DNA of 64,000 bases from Deltaproteobacteria bacterium (GTDB lineage Bacteria > Myxococcota_A > UBA9042 > PHBI01). Made by a program: the position numbers and the translations under genes. The notes under the pieces are model-generated. The model was not told the origin of the DNA and did no database searches. It was given only the letters and a program-made list of their open reading frames with translations. Where the stretch lies: NCBI GenBank assembly GCA_011526585.1, contig WYBB01000161.1:26283-90282 (forward strand), written 5' to 3'. Position 1 is the stretch's first letter, and every line of letters begins with the position of its first letter. This document shows positions 24,149 through 33,518 of the stretch, piece after piece.

Positions 24149-25798
24149 GTGCTACACTGCCCCCGCGCAACCAATCCGGGAGCCCGACCCATCGCACCCG
24201 TCGCACCCAAGGCCGCGTCCAAGACCTGTTGGAACTGCGGAAGCCCAGTGCCCGAGTCGCACCGGTTCTGCTTGTCCTGCGGCACGGACACGACCCGCTC
24301 CCCGACGAGCGGCGATCCGCTGGTCGGCAAGACCCTCGTCGGCAAGTACCTCGTCGGCTCGGTGCTCGGCTCGGGCGCGATGGGCACGATCTACAAGGCC
24401 GAGCAGACCGCGCTCGGCAAGACCGTCGTCATCAAGGTCCTGCACCGCCACCTCCTGACCGACCCTGAGCTCATCCAGCGCTTCCACCGCGAGGCGCGCG
24501 CGGCGAGCCGCCTCAACCATCCCAACTGCGTCCAGATCATGGACTTCGGGACCCTCGACGACGGCTCGCTCTACATCGCCATGGAGTACATCCAGGGCAT
24601 CGATCTCGCGACCCTGCTCGAGCGCGAATACCCGATCGACCACCGCCGCCTGATCGCCATCGTCAAGCAGGTCTGCCAGGCCCTCGACGAGGCCCACGCC
24701 AACGGCGTGCTGCACCGCGACCTCAAGCCCGAGAACATCATGATCGAGGACCGCCGCACGGTCCGCGATCACGTCAAGGTCGTCGACTTCGGCATCGCCA
24801 AGCTCGAGGAGAACAACCCCAACTCGCGTCGCTCGTTCCAGACGCGCACCGGGATCGTCTGCGGCACGCCCGAGTACATGAGCCCCGAGCAGGCGCGCGG
24901 CCTCAAGCTCGACGCCCGCAGCGACCTCTACGCCATCGGGGTGATGCTCTACCACCTCCTGACCGACCACCTGCCCTTCGAGGCGCCGTCGCCGATCGAG
25001 GTGGTGACCAAACACATCAGCGAGCCGCCCAGGCCGCTGCGTGAGCACCGCGACGACATCCCCGAGGCGCTCGAGCGCCTCGTCCTGACCCTCCTCGAGA
25101 AGGACCGCGAGAAGCGCCCGGCCTCGGCGCTCGACGTGCACGCCGAGCTCGAGCGCATCGACCGCGAGCTGGCCGCCGAGCGGCGCGAGCGCATCGAGGC
25201 GAAGAACAGCGACGACGCGACGATGGTCGACATGCGCCCGATCTCCGACCTCGTCAGCGCCATCGACATGGCCGGCCCGGTCGTGACGGTCGAGGGCGGA
25301 GGCGCGGCGTCCGACCCCCAGGAGCTCGTCACCGCGCGACAACCCAAGGACACGTCGAAGGCCGCGACCGCCGGCACCGCGGAGATGAGCCTCGGCGACA
25401 CCATCCCCGAGTCGATGAGCCGCGAGCTCGGCCTGCGCGTGAGGGCGGCGTCGTCACGGGACGCGCGCCCGCCGCGACCCTACGCGCTGCCCGAGCCGAG
25501 CCAGAACCCCTCGGCGCGCCCGGCCCAGCCGCTGTCGCGCCCCAAGGTGGGGCGCCCGGGCACCAACAAGACGCCGGCCGTCGAGAGCCCGGCGCCCGCG
25601 CCGCCGGCGACCCCCCTGGCGGACGCGCCGCTCGTGCGCGAGGCGATCACCGTCGCCGACAAGGTCGTGCCGACCAGCACCGCGCAAGTCGCGGCGCGTG
25701 CAGGCGGCGGTGCCACGCGGTGGTGGTTGTGGATCACGCTCGGCGTGGTCGTCGTCGCGGGCGGCGCGACCCTGGCGTGGGTGCTCTCGACGCAGTGA
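24149..25798 (+). CDS. Ser/Thr protein kinase with N-terminal zinc ribbon and C-terminal tail anchor
   Basis: Up to 549 residues. Order: zinc ribbon with CxxC at 27-30 and CxxC at 41-44; Hanks kinase domain about 66-330 with GSGAMG, VIKVL, HRDLKPEN and DFG; then a Pro/Ala-rich linker; and one transmembrane helix at the extreme C-terminus (about 523-545). The catalytic part is therefore cytosolic with no periplasmic sensor. The zinc ribbon is the obvious regulatory module. The start is unclear. GTG 24149 overlaps an extended -10 element, while GGGAG (24178-24182) is well placed for an ATC at 24191, which would still keep all four cysteines. The next GTG (24251) would cut the ribbon in half. 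It converges on the FHA gene with one base between stops. Confidence 0.85.
   Translation: MLHCPRATNPGARPIAPVAPKAASKTCWNCGSPVPESHRFCLSCGTDTTRSPTSGDPLVGKTLVGKYLVGSVLGSGAMGTIYKAEQTALGKTVVIKVLHRHLLTDPELIQRFHREARAASRLNHPNCVQIMDFGTLDDGSLYIAMEYIQGIDLATLLEREYPIDHRRLIAIVKQVCQALDEAHANGVLHRDLKPENIMIEDRRTVRDHVKVVDFGIAKLEENNPNSRRSFQTRTGIVCGTPEYMSPEQARGLKLDARSDLYAIGVMLYHLLTDHLPFEAPSPIEVVTKHISEPPRPLREHRDDIPEALERLVLTLLEKDREKRPASALDVHAELERIDRELAAERRERIEAKNSDDATMVDMRPISDLVSAIDMAGPVVTVEGGGAASDPQELVTARQPKDTSKAATAGTAEMSLGDTIPESMSRELGLRVRAASSRDARPPRPYALPEPSQNPSARPAQPLSRPKVGRPGTNKTPAVESPAPAPPATPLADAPLVREAITVADKVVPTSTAQVAARAGGGATRWWLWITLGVVVVAGGATLAWVLSTQ
24150..24158 (+). promoter_or_regulatory. Extended -10 element before the zinc-ribbon kinase
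   Basis: TGC directly followed by TACACT (24153-24158), with no recognisable -35. Predicted initiation near 24,165 lies downstream of the only canonical start codon (GTG 24149) of the kinase reading frame. Confidence 0.4.
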
Positions 25799-25799
25799 C

Positions 25800-26459
25800 T
25801 CAGGCGTCTTCGAGGCGCAGGAGCTGCCGGCCGACGAAGACGTGATCGCCGGGCTCGAGGAGCGCCTGCTCCTGGATGCGCACGAAGGTGCCGTTGCGGC
25901 TGTCGAGATCGGTCAGCACGTACTGGCCGCCGCGCTCTTCGAGGCGCGCGTGGTAGTGGCTGATGTAGGGGTCCTGGTAGAAGTTGATGTCGCAGTCCTC
26001 GCGACCGATCGTCATCGAGCGCTTGCGCGCGCAGAAGGCGAGGCCGATGTGACCGCCCGCCAGGATCTGCACCACGCGGAAGCGCCAGGGCGAGATCGGC
26101 GTGCCGCCGAAGACCGCGCCGTCGACGCCGATGGTCACCGGCACCGGGCGGAAGCGCTCGAAGCGGAAGACCTGCTCGCCGCACAGGAAGATCTGGTTGT
26201 CGGACAGCGCGGTCGGCGTGTGGATGCGCAGAAAGACGCCGTTGGTCGAGCCCTCGTCGCGCACGTGCACGCGCCCGTCGGCGACGTGGAAGGTGCAATG
26301 GCGCGGCGAGATCGCCGGGTCGTCGGGGAAGGCGATCTCGCATTTGGCGCGGCCGAGGGTGACCTCGCGCCGCTCCAACGGGAAGAGCGTGCCGTCCTGA
26401 CCGTCACCGCGAATGAGCATGAGCTTGGGCGTTCGCACATCTCCCCCTGAACCACGCAC
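25800..26459 (-). CDS. Double-FHA-domain protein
   Basis: Up to 219 residues; GTG at 26459 is the longest start, and a GTG at 26438 close behind aggggga is an alternative. Two FHA domains are visible. The first (about 25-100) has VTLGRAKCE, SPRHCTFH and STNGVFL; the second (about 140-215) has MTIGREDCD, SHYHARLE and SRNGTFV. Both keep the Arg, Ser-x-x-His and Asn-Gly residues that contact phosphothreonine. It has no other domain, so it is likely an adaptor reading phosphorylated partners. It is the last gene of a minus-strand operon and faces the kinase gene tail to tail, which makes that kinase a candidate partner. Confidence 0.9.
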   Translation of the reverse strand: MRGSGGDVRTPKLMLIRGDGQDGTLFPLERREVTLGRAKCEIAFPDDPAISPRHCTFHVADGRVHVRDEGSTNGVFLRIHTPTALSDNQIFLCGEQVFRFERFRPVPVTIGVDGAVFGGTPISPWRFRVVQILAGGHIGLAFCARKRSMTIGREDCDINFYQDPYISHYHARLEERGGQYVLTDLDSRNGTFVRIQEQALLEPGDHVFVGRQLLRLEDA

Positions 26460-26498
26460 AGACTGCGACGTCGCCGAGAGGCCGTCAAGCGACCCCGC

Positions 26499-29400
26499 TC
26501 ACCGGCGGTGTGTCGTACCTGTGCGCTGCGCGTCTCGCAGCGCGCGCTGCACGTGCGGGGTGGGATCGGCCGACAGGCGCGCGACGAGCTCGGACCGCCC
26601 CTGCGCCACGAGCGCATGCACCGCGGCGGCGCCGAGATCGGGCAGCGGGTCGCGCACGAGATCGAAGAGGTCCGCCTCGAGCTCGGGCCCGACCACCAGC
26701 GCGCGCTCGGCGATCGCCAGGCACACCGCGCGCCGCACGACGGCCGCCGGATCCTGCGCGAGCGTGACGAGCACCGCCTCCGCGGCATGCCCCCCGAGCG
26801 CCGCCAGGGTCCGCGGCACGTCCGCCCTGACCTCGGGCGAGGCCCGCGCCGCCAGGCGCGCCAGCACCCGCACGAGCTCGTCGCGCTCGGCCGGCGCGAG
26901 CGCCGCGCCGAGCTCAGGATCACCGGCCAACGCCATGAGCGCCCCACGCACCGGCGCGCCCGGCGACCCGGCCCCGAGGCTCAGCGCGGACAGCGCGACC
27001 GCCCGCACCCGCTCGCGCGCCGACGTCCCCTGCCAGAGCGCCGCGGCGACCAGCAGGGCGTCGCGCGCATGCGCCTCGCGCTCGTCTTCGAGCGCGCGCA
27101 AGAACGCATCACCCATGTTCGCCAGGAGCCGCTCGTTCAAAGCGTGCGCCTCGGCGAGCCGCGCCGGCACGAGCCCGAGCCGCGCGACTCCGGCCTCGTC
27201 GTCGCGCCGCTCGGCGCCATGGCGCACCAGCGCCTCGGCCAGCACCCGGCGCGCCGCCGCGTCGCCCCGCTCGAGGATCTCCCGCACGCGCTTCACCAAC
27301 GGACCTGGCCGCTCGGGCTCGCCGACGAGCGGCCCGAGCCAATCCGCCTGTGGCGGACCGTCGGGCGCCTCGGGCATGTACAGGACCGGTCGCACCGGCT
27401 GCACGATCCCGCGCTCACGCAGCGCCAGCGATCCGTAGTGCGCCGCGACCTCCTCGTCACGCGCCGTGCGCTCCGGCGGATAGGCCAGCGCCACCCAGAT
27501 CGCCTCGTCGATCTCGTGCGCGTCACCTCGATAGAGCGCCGCGACCAACGCCGCGCGCGCCTCGGGCGTGCCCACCTGCCCGAGCCCCCACGCCGCGAGC
27601 TGCGCCTCGCGCTTCGTGGCCGGGCGCGTGAGCTTGTCCGTCAGCTCGCGCGTCACCACCGGTTCGCGGATCGCCAGCCGCCCGAGCGTCCACAGCGCCA
27701 CCTCGCGCACGTCCTGGGATCGATCGCGCACGAGCTCGAAGCACAGCCCCAGCGCACCCGGATGGCGCCCGAAGCCGATCGCCGCCGCCGCGATCACCCG
27801 GTCGCGCGGCGATCCCCGACGCGCCCGCTCGGTGAGGATCACCGTCGCCTCGACGGTCGGCGCATAGCCGAGCGCCCACAGCGCCAGCTCCCGCGTCTGC
27901 GCCTGCGGCGACGCGCCCAGCCGCCCGAGCGCCGCCACCGCGCCCGCCGATCCGATCCGCCCGAGCGCCGAGATCGCCTCGACCTGCGCCATCGACTCGG
28001 GCGCGGCCGCGAGGCGCGCCAGGGCCGGCGTCGCGCCCGGCGGGTGCGTGAGCTCGAGACTCTCGATCGCACGCGCGCGCGTCGCCACGTCGTTGTCCTC
28101 GAGCGCGTCGAGCAGCGGCCTGAGCGCGCGCTCACCGAGCTCGGCCAGCTTGCGCTCACGCACCTCGCGCGGCTCGTCCGAGAAGCGGATCGCCTGCGCG
28201 AGGTGGCCGTACACGTCGACCACCAGCCTGAGCTGCGCCCCGCGGCCACGCCCCGCGCCACCGCCGAGGCCAGGCTCGACCAGCGGCCGGAGCAGCCCCT
28301 CGACCTCGGCGAGACGGCCGGTCGCCAGCGCGAGCTGCAGGAGCCGCCGCCCCGCCCGCAGGATGTCCGCGCCCTCGGGCGCCTCGCGCACGATCTCCGC
28401 CAGCACCTGCTCTTCGCGCGCGAAGCTCCCCATGTCGCGATAGAGCGACGCCAGCTTGAAGCGCACCGGCACGTTGCGCGGCTCGAGCAGGAGCGCCTGC
28501 CGCCACGACTCGGCCGCCTCCGAGCGATGGCCCATGCGCAGGTAGAGCTCGCCCACGCGCGTGTGCGCCGTCGCGTCGGCCGGCGCCAGCTCGATCACCT
28601 GGCGCGCCGCCTTGAGCGCGGACGCCTCGTCGCCCATGCCGATCGCCAGGTCCGCCGCGCGATGCAGGTACTCGACCGCCGCGCGCGGCGCGATCCGCGC
28701 GAGCCGCTCGAGCACGGCGACCGCCTTCTTCGGCTCACCCAGCCGCGTGTAGACCTGCTCGAGCCCGGACAGCGTCTCGAGATCGTCCACCACGATCGCG
28801 TCGAGCCGCTCGAGCGTCGCGCGCGCCTCGTCGAGCCGCCCGATGCGAAGGAGCGCCACCGCCAGGAAACGACCCGCCGCGAGATCCGGCGGCTCCGCCG
28901 CGAAGCGCTCCGCCAGGGCCTCGATCTCCTTGTCGAGCCGCTCGGCCCGCTCCCAGATCTGGATGATGTGCTCGCGCGCCTCGCGCGTGACCGGCGTCGC
29001 CCGGCTCTCACCCGCCGCGCCCTGGCTCAGCTCGGTCCACACCGCGAGCGCCTCGCCGTGCCGGTCGGTCTTCTCGAGCAGGAGCGCGAGCGCGCGCCGA
29101 TAGCGCACGCTCGCCGGGTCGGCCGCCATCGCCGCCCGCAGCTCCCGCTCTGCGTCCTTGTGCAGGTCGTGCTCGGCGTAGGTCTCGCCGAGCAGGAAGT
29201 GCCCCTCACCAGGGCGCCGCCCCATCTTGAGCAGGCGCCGCCACGTCGCGTCCGCGCGCGCCCGATCGCCGCTCGACCAGTAGAACTCCCCCAGGCTAAC
29301 CACGTGGCTCGCCTCGTCGGGCTCGAGCCGCTGCAGGATCTTGAACTCCGCCTCGATCTCCGCGCGCGCGTTCTTGACGCCGTACCGCAGGTAGAGCTCG

Positions 29401-30620
29401 ACCAGCCGCGCGTGCACCCCGGGATCGCTCGGGTGCTGGCGCGAGATCTTGCGCATCAGCTCCTCGGATTCCTTGCCCTTGTTGTGCTGGAGGTAGAGCT
29501 CGGCCAGCTCGAGCTGGTGTCGCGCCTCGCGCGGGAACGCACGCACCAGCTCCTCCCACGCCGCCAGCACCTCCTCGGGCCGGCCGATGCGCTCGAGGAT
29601 CCTGAGCGCCGCCATGCGCGGCTCCTCGTCGCTCGGCCGCCGCTTCTGTGCCTCGCGGTAGTACGCCAGCGCCTTGTCGTCCTCGGCCAGCTCCTCGTGG
29701 ATCCGCGCCAGCATCAAGGTCAGCTCGACGTCACGCGCCGCCTTCGGCGCCAGCTCGGTCACCAGGTCGCGCAGCCGATCGCGCCGCCGGTAGACCGCCG
29801 TGAGCCCCTGCAGATAGGTCCGCCGCTCGTAGTGCGTCGGTCCGAGCCGCTCGAGCCCCTTGCGCCAGGTCGCCTCCGCCTCGTCATGCCGCCCGAGCTG
29901 CGCCTGCAGCTCGGCCACCTCCTTCCACACGATCACCAGGTGCTGCAGCTGTCCCTGCGCCTTGGCCTCGATCTCCTGCCACTTCGCCAGCGCCAGCGCC
30001 GGCTCGTCCAGGCGCGCTAAAGCGCTCGCCGCCTGCATGCGCAGGAACAGGTTCTGCGGCTCGGTCTGCGCGAGCTTGTCGAAGTAGCTCTCGGCGCGCG
30101 CGCCGTCCTTCGCTTCGACCGCCGCCTCCGCCGCCGCCCGCAGCGCGTCCTGCTTGAGCGCGCGCTCGCGGATGAGCGCGATCCCCCGATCGTAGGCCGC
30201 GAAGGCCGCCTCGAACTCGCGTCGATCCCGGTGCAGCGTCGCCATCGCCAGGTGCGGATCCGCCCGCCCCGGCTCCAGCGCCGCCGCTCGCTCGAACGCC
30301 TCGCGCGCGGCCTCGCTCGCGTCCGCCACGCGGTGCAGCTGGCCGAGCACGAGCCACGCCGCGTACGCCTTCGGATCCGCCTCGACCTCGGCCTGGTAGA
30401 TCCGGATGAGCCTGGCGATCCCGCCGACGACGTGCGCCGTCTCGAGGAGCCGCCGGAACGCGTACGCCTGCCCGGGCTCCGCCGCCAGCATCTCGCGATA
30501 GGTCTCGACCAGCCGCCGCTCGCGCGCGAGCTCGTCCCGCGGCTCGGCCGCGCGCACCTCACCCGCGGCAACGCCTGCCCCGATCGACACCAGCGCCAGG
30601 AGGACCCACGGCCGGTTCAC
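26499..30620 (-). CDS. Giant exported TPR and HEAT repeat protein
   Basis: A 1373-residue protein with start GTG 30620, five bases after GGAGG, giving the signal peptide MNRPWVLLALVSIGAGVAAG. Residues about 30-830 are TPR-like 34-residue repeats with the usual A-x-x-x-A and P-x-x-x-x positions. Residues about 870-1370 are HEAT repeats rich in VRxxAxxALG-type helices. There is no catalytic motif, so it is likely a large scaffold on the outer face of the inner membrane or in the periplasm. It sits 43 bases after gshB and 40 bases before the FHA gene in one operon. TPR-to-HEAT fusions of this length are common in Myxococcota but uncharacterised. Confidence 0.75.
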   Translation of the reverse strand: MNRPWVLLALVSIGAGVAAGEVRAAEPRDELARERRLVETYREMLAAEPGQAYAFRRLLETAHVVGGIARLIRIYQAEVEADPKAYAAWLVLGQLHRVADASEAAREAFERAAALEPGRADPHLAMATLHRDRREFEAAFAAYDRGIALIRERALKQDALRAAAEAAVEAKDGARAESYFDKLAQTEPQNLFLRMQAASALARLDEPALALAKWQEIEAKAQGQLQHLVIVWKEVAELQAQLGRHDEAEATWRKGLERLGPTHYERRTYLQGLTAVYRRRDRLRDLVTELAPKAARDVELTLMLARIHEELAEDDKALAYYREAQKRRPSDEEPRMAALRILERIGRPEEVLAAWEELVRAFPREARHQLELAELYLQHNKGKESEELMRKISRQHPSDPGVHARLVELYLRYGVKNARAEIEAEFKILQRLEPDEASHVVSLGEFYWSSGDRARADATWRRLLKMGRRPGEGHFLLGETYAEHDLHKDAERELRAAMAADPASVRYRRALALLLEKTDRHGEALAVWTELSQGAAGESRATPVTREAREHIIQIWERAERLDKEIEALAERFAAEPPDLAAGRFLAVALLRIGRLDEARATLERLDAIVVDDLETLSGLEQVYTRLGEPKKAVAVLERLARIAPRAAVEYLHRAADLAIGMGDEASALKAARQVIELAPADATAHTRVGELYLRMGHRSEAAESWRQALLLEPRNVPVRFKLASLYRDMGSFAREEQVLAEIVREAPEGADILRAGRRLLQLALATGRLAEVEGLLRPLVEPGLGGGAGRGRGAQLRLVVDVYGHLAQAIRFSDEPREVRERKLAELGERALRPLLDALEDNDVATRARAIESLELTHPPGATPALARLAAAPESMAQVEAISALGRIGSAGAVAALGRLGASPQAQTRELALWALGYAPTVEATVILTERARRGSPRDRVIAAAAIGFGRHPGALGLCFELVRDRSQDVREVALWTLGRLAIREPVVTRELTDKLTRPATKREAQLAAWGLGQVGTPEARAALVAALYRGDAHEIDEAIWVALAYPPERTARDEEVAAHYGSLALRERGIVQPVRPVLYMPEAPDGPPQADWLGPLVGEPERPGPLVKRVREILERGDAAARRVLAEALVRHGAERRDDEAGVARLGLVPARLAEAHALNERLLANMGDAFLRALEDEREAHARDALLVAAALWQGTSARERVRAVALSALSLGAGSPGAPVRGALMALAGDPELGAALAPAERDELVRVLARLAARASPEVRADVPRTLAALGGHAAEAVLVTLAQDPAAVVRRAVCLAIAERALVVGPELEADLFDLVRDPLPDLGAAAVHALVAQGRSELVARLSADPTPHVQRALRDAQRTGTTHRR

Positions 30621-30662
30621 GCGCACCTCCACGCGCACACCATGCGTCGTCCCGGCCGGAGG

Positions 30663-31613
30663 TCAACCATCGCGCCGCGATCGCCTGCGCTCGGCCGCGT
30701 CGATCACCAGCGCCTGCACGCGGATCCCGTCGAACGCCTCGATCTCGTGGATCCCCGTCGGGCTGGTCACGTTGACCTCGGTCAGCCAGTCGCCGATCAC
30801 GTCGATCCCGACGAAGACCTGCCCGGCCTCGTGCAGCGCCGGCCCGATGCGCGCGCAGATCGCGCGCTCGCGCTCGGTCAGCGAGGTCTTCTCCACGCGC
30901 GCGCCCACGTGGATGTTGCCCCGGTGATCGACGCCCTGGGGCACGCGCAGGACCGCGCCCACCGCCTCGCCCTCGACCAGGATGATGCGCTTGTCGCCGA
31001 GCTTGGCCTCCGGCAGGTAACGCTGCGCCAGCACCTTCTTGTGTCCGTGCTGCGTGCTCGCCTCGAGGATCACCCCGATGTTCGGGTCGTCCTTGCGCAC
31101 GATGAAGACCCCCTCGCCGCCGTTGCCGTCGAGGGGCTTGACGACGATGGTGCCGAGCTCCTCGGCGAACGCACGGATCCGCCCGATGTCCTGCGTCATC
31201 AGCGAGGTCGGCACGAGGTCGGTGAAGCGCAGCGCCCAGGCCTTCTCGCTCATGTCGCGGAGCCCGCGCGGCGCGTTCAGGACCAGCGTGCCGCGCGCCT
31301 CCGCCAGGTCGAGCAGGTAGGTGTTGAAGATGTAGCCCATGTGGAACGGCGGATCCTTGCGCATCCACACCACGTCCACGTCGCCGAGCGACACCTCCTC
31401 GCGCGGCCCGAGCGTCGCGTGCTCGCCCTGCACCTTCTGCAGGCGCACCCGCTGCGCGACCGCGCGCACGTCCGCCTCGCGCAGGAAGAGATCCGGGACG
31501 AGCCCGTAGAGGACCTCGTGCCCGCGCGCCTGCGCCTCGAACATCAGCGCGAAGGTCGAGTCCTTGTCGATCCGGACCGTCTCGATCGGATCCATCAGGA
31601 AGAGGTGTCGCAT
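30663..31613 (-). CDS. gshB: Glutathione synthetase
   Basis: A 316-residue ATP-grasp enzyme, the usual GshB length. It opens RHLFLMDPIETVRIDKDSTFALMFEA-like (compare the E. coli start), then has the RKDPPFHMGYIFNTY segment, VKPLDGNGGEGVF for ATP binding, and the LTEVNVTSPTGIHEIE metal site. It joins gamma-glutamylcysteine and glycine to give glutathione in the cytosol. ATG 31613 fits the family start; a GTG at 31622 overlapping the upstream stop by four bases would add three residues. No gshA is visible in the window. Confidence 0.92.
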   Translation of the reverse strand: MRHLFLMDPIETVRIDKDSTFALMFEAQARGHEVLYGLVPDLFLREADVRAVAQRVRLQKVQGEHATLGPREEVSLGDVDVVWMRKDPPFHMGYIFNTYLLDLAEARGTLVLNAPRGLRDMSEKAWALRFTDLVPTSLMTQDIGRIRAFAEELGTIVVKPLDGNGGEGVFIVRKDDPNIGVILEASTQHGHKKVLAQRYLPEAKLGDKRIILVEGEAVGAVLRVPQGVDHRGNIHVGARVEKTSLTERERAICARIGPALHEAGQVFVGIDVIGDWLTEVNVTSPTGIHEIEAFDGIRVQALVIDAAERRRSRRDG

Positions 31614-31618
31614 CGCCG

Positions 31619-32428
31619 TCACTCACCCACGCCGCGATCCTTGATCGCGTCCTCCTGGGCGTCCTCCTCGTCCGGCACCTCGACCTCGTCGAGCTGGCCG
31701 GCCCCCTCGAGCGCGTACTTCGCGCGCAGCATCCAACGCGCCTCGCCCTTGGCGCCGATGAGCTCGCCCTTTTCGTCGACCCACAGCTCGACCGCGTCGC
31801 CCGCGACCCCGCGCACCGCGAAGCGGTTCACCGTCACCGCCGCCTGCTCGGCGTCGAAGACCTTGCGCTGCCCGACGCAGCTCAACGTCGCCTCACCGGG
31901 CGTGCGCGCGCCGAGGTCGAAGAACGCCAGCTTGACCTCCTCGCAGCGCTTGGGCAGCCCCCACGTCTGATAAAGGTGCCAGAGCCCCTCGTCGCGGATC
32001 CGCGCGCTCGGCAGCGCCCCGACATCGACCGGCTTGCCGCTCGCGTTGATCGGCGCGACGCGCATCTGCCCCTGCCACTCGAACATGCGATAGCCCGCGC
32101 CCTTGAGCCCGGCCTCGACCCGCTGGTACTTGAGCAGGCGGCCCTCGCCGTCGCGCTGCATGTGGCTCTTGCGATGCACCTTCTTGCCGGACTTGAGCTT
32201 GAGCTCACCCGACGCGAAGAAGGCGCCGCTCTCGGCGTGCACCACGCGCAGGCTCTCGGTGCCGAGGACCTGCTTGCCGTCCCTGGTCACGCTCCAGGTG
32301 ATGAGGCGGCCCGAGGTGTCCTTGTCATCGGCCGTCGCCCGCCCCGCCGCGCCGACGATCCCCGCCAGCGCGAGCGCCACCACCGCCAGCGCGCCGCCAC
32401 CTGCCATCCATCGAGTCGCCTTCACCAT
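31619..32428 (-). CDS. Exported protein of unknown function
   Basis: A 269-residue protein with start ATG 32428 behind GAGAGGA and a signal peptide (about 1-35, hydrophobic core ALAVVALALAGIVGAA). The mature domain is beta-rich with ITWSVTRDGKQVLGTESLRV and an SHMQRDGEGRLLKYQRVEA stretch. It resembles single-domain lipid- or substrate-binding beta sheets in plan only; I do not recognise a family. A Glu/Asp-rich tail closes it. It is the first gene of the operon leading into gshB (overlap GTGA or a five-base gap, depending on the gshB start). Confidence 0.6.
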   Translation of the reverse strand: MVKATRWMAGGGALAVVALALAGIVGAAGRATADDKDTSGRLITWSVTRDGKQVLGTESLRVVHAESGAFFASGELKLKSGKKVHRKSHMQRDGEGRLLKYQRVEAGLKGAGYRMFEWQGQMRVAPINASGKPVDVGALPSARIRDEGLWHLYQTWGLPKRCEEVKLAFFDLGARTPGEATLSCVGQRKVFDAEQAAVTVNRFAVRGVAGDAVELWVDEKGELIGAKGEARWMLRAKYALEGAGQLDEVEVPDEEDAQEDAIKDRGVGE

Positions 32429-32448
32429 CGCTCGTCCTCTCGCCTGTA

Positions 32449-32479
32449 TGTATAGTCCACCTTGCCGGTCGCTGGACAA
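32449..32479 (-). promoter_or_regulatory. Promoter of the gshB operon
   Basis: On the minus strand TATACA (32449-32454) lies 19 bp from TTGTCC (32474-32479). The AT-rich stretch stands out in very GC-rich DNA. It is divergent from dapF. Confidence 0.45.
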
Positions 32480-32544
32480 CGCGCCGGCGCCCCCGCGCCT
32501 TCCGGCCGCCGCTGGTGCGCGACCCGGGCAAGGTTGGAGAGCCG

Positions 32545-33420
32545 ATGCGCTTCGTCAAGTACCACGGTCTCGGAAACGACTTCATCGTGCTCGTCGATCA
32601 CGACGCCGCGCTCACGCCCGAGCTCGCGCGCCGCCTCTGCCGCCGCGGCTTCTCCATCGGCGCCGACGGCGTCATGTGTGCACGCCCCCCGCGCTCCTCC
32701 GCCGCCCACGTCACCATGGACCTCGTCAACAGCGACGGCTCGCACCCCGAGATGTGCGGCAACGGCATCCGCTGCCTGGTCAAGCACGCCGTCGAGGTCA
32801 TGGCGCTGCGCCACGACCCGCTCCTGGTCGACACCCCGGCCGGCGTGCTCGCGTGCGCCTGGCGCGCCGACGCCGACGGGCGCGTCACCTCGGTCAGGGT
32901 CGCCATGGGCCGCCCGCGCTTCGACGCCGCCGCCGTGCCGCTCGACCCCGCGCACACCCGCCCGGTCCCGACACCCGAGGGCGACCTCGTCGCGCTCGAG
33001 GTCGACGACCGCACCTTCATCGGCCTGCCGGTCAACACCGGCAACCCGCACTTCGTGATCTTCGGCGACGCCTCGCGCGCGACCGCGCTCGCCTGGGGAC
33101 CGCGCCTCGAGACCCACCCCGCCTTCCCCGCCAAGGCGAACATCGAGTTCGTCGAGGTGGTGCCACCCGACGCACCCACCGCCTCCGCCCGCCTGCGCGC
33201 CACGGTCTGGGAGCGCGGCTGCGGCCTCACCCTCGCCTGCGGCACCGGCGCCACCGCGGCCACCGCCGCCGCCGCGCGCCTCGGCCACGTGCCCACCGCC
33301 AGGCCGATCGAGGTCGCGCTGCCCGGCGGCTCGCTCCTCATCACCATCGCGCCCGACGGCAGCGAGGCCTTCATGGAGGGGCCGGTCGAGCTCGCCTTCC
33401 GCGGCGAAATCAGTCAGTAA
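32545..33420 (+). CDS. dapF: Diaminopimelate epimerase
   Basis: A 291-residue enzyme with start ATG 32545 behind TTGGAGAG. It opens MRFVKYHGLGNDFIV, the classic DapF N-terminus. The two catalytic cysteines are visible in EMCGNGIRC and in LACGTGA, and the intervening VNTGNPHFV motif is present. It interconverts LL- and meso-diaminopimelate in the cytosol for lysine and peptidoglycan synthesis. It stands alone, divergent from the gshB operon and convergent with rplC. Confidence 0.96.
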   Translation: MRFVKYHGLGNDFIVLVDHDAALTPELARRLCRRGFSIGADGVMCARPPRSSAAHVTMDLVNSDGSHPEMCGNGIRCLVKHAVEVMALRHDPLLVDTPAGVLACAWRADADGRVTSVRVAMGRPRFDAAAVPLDPAHTRPVPTPEGDLVALEVDDRTFIGLPVNTGNPHFVIFGDASRATALAWGPRLETHPAFPAKANIEFVEVVPPDAPTASARLRATVWERGCGLTLACGTGATAATAAAARLGHVPTARPIEVALPGGSLLITIAPDGSEAFMEGPVELAFRGEISQ

Positions 33421-33456
33421 CTACAAGCCGTTATTCGACCTGCCCGGCAACACCGC

Positions 33457-33491
33457 GCCCCAAACGCAAACGGCCGGGTCGCCCCGGCCGT
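33457..33491 (-). terminator. Rho-independent terminator of rplC
   Basis: A perfect 9-bp stem (33470-33478 with 33483-33491) with a four-base loop. On the minus strand it is followed by TTTGCGTTTGG. It lies between the stops of dapF and rplC; a role for dapF in the other direction is possible but there is no T-run on that side. Confidence 0.7.
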
Positions 33492-33518
33492 CGCGAATCG
33501 CACTCACGTGCTCGTGTG

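Noticed and set aside
26508..30020. A 1170-residue open frame opposite the TPR/HEAT gene
   Set aside because: Arg/Leu/Pro/Gln-rich, with no repeats matching the protein families. The minus-strand TPR/HEAT translation is clearly the gene.
33470..33491. Terminator acting on dapF
   Set aside because: The T-rich side lies only on the minus strand, so it fits rplC; for dapF there is no T-run.
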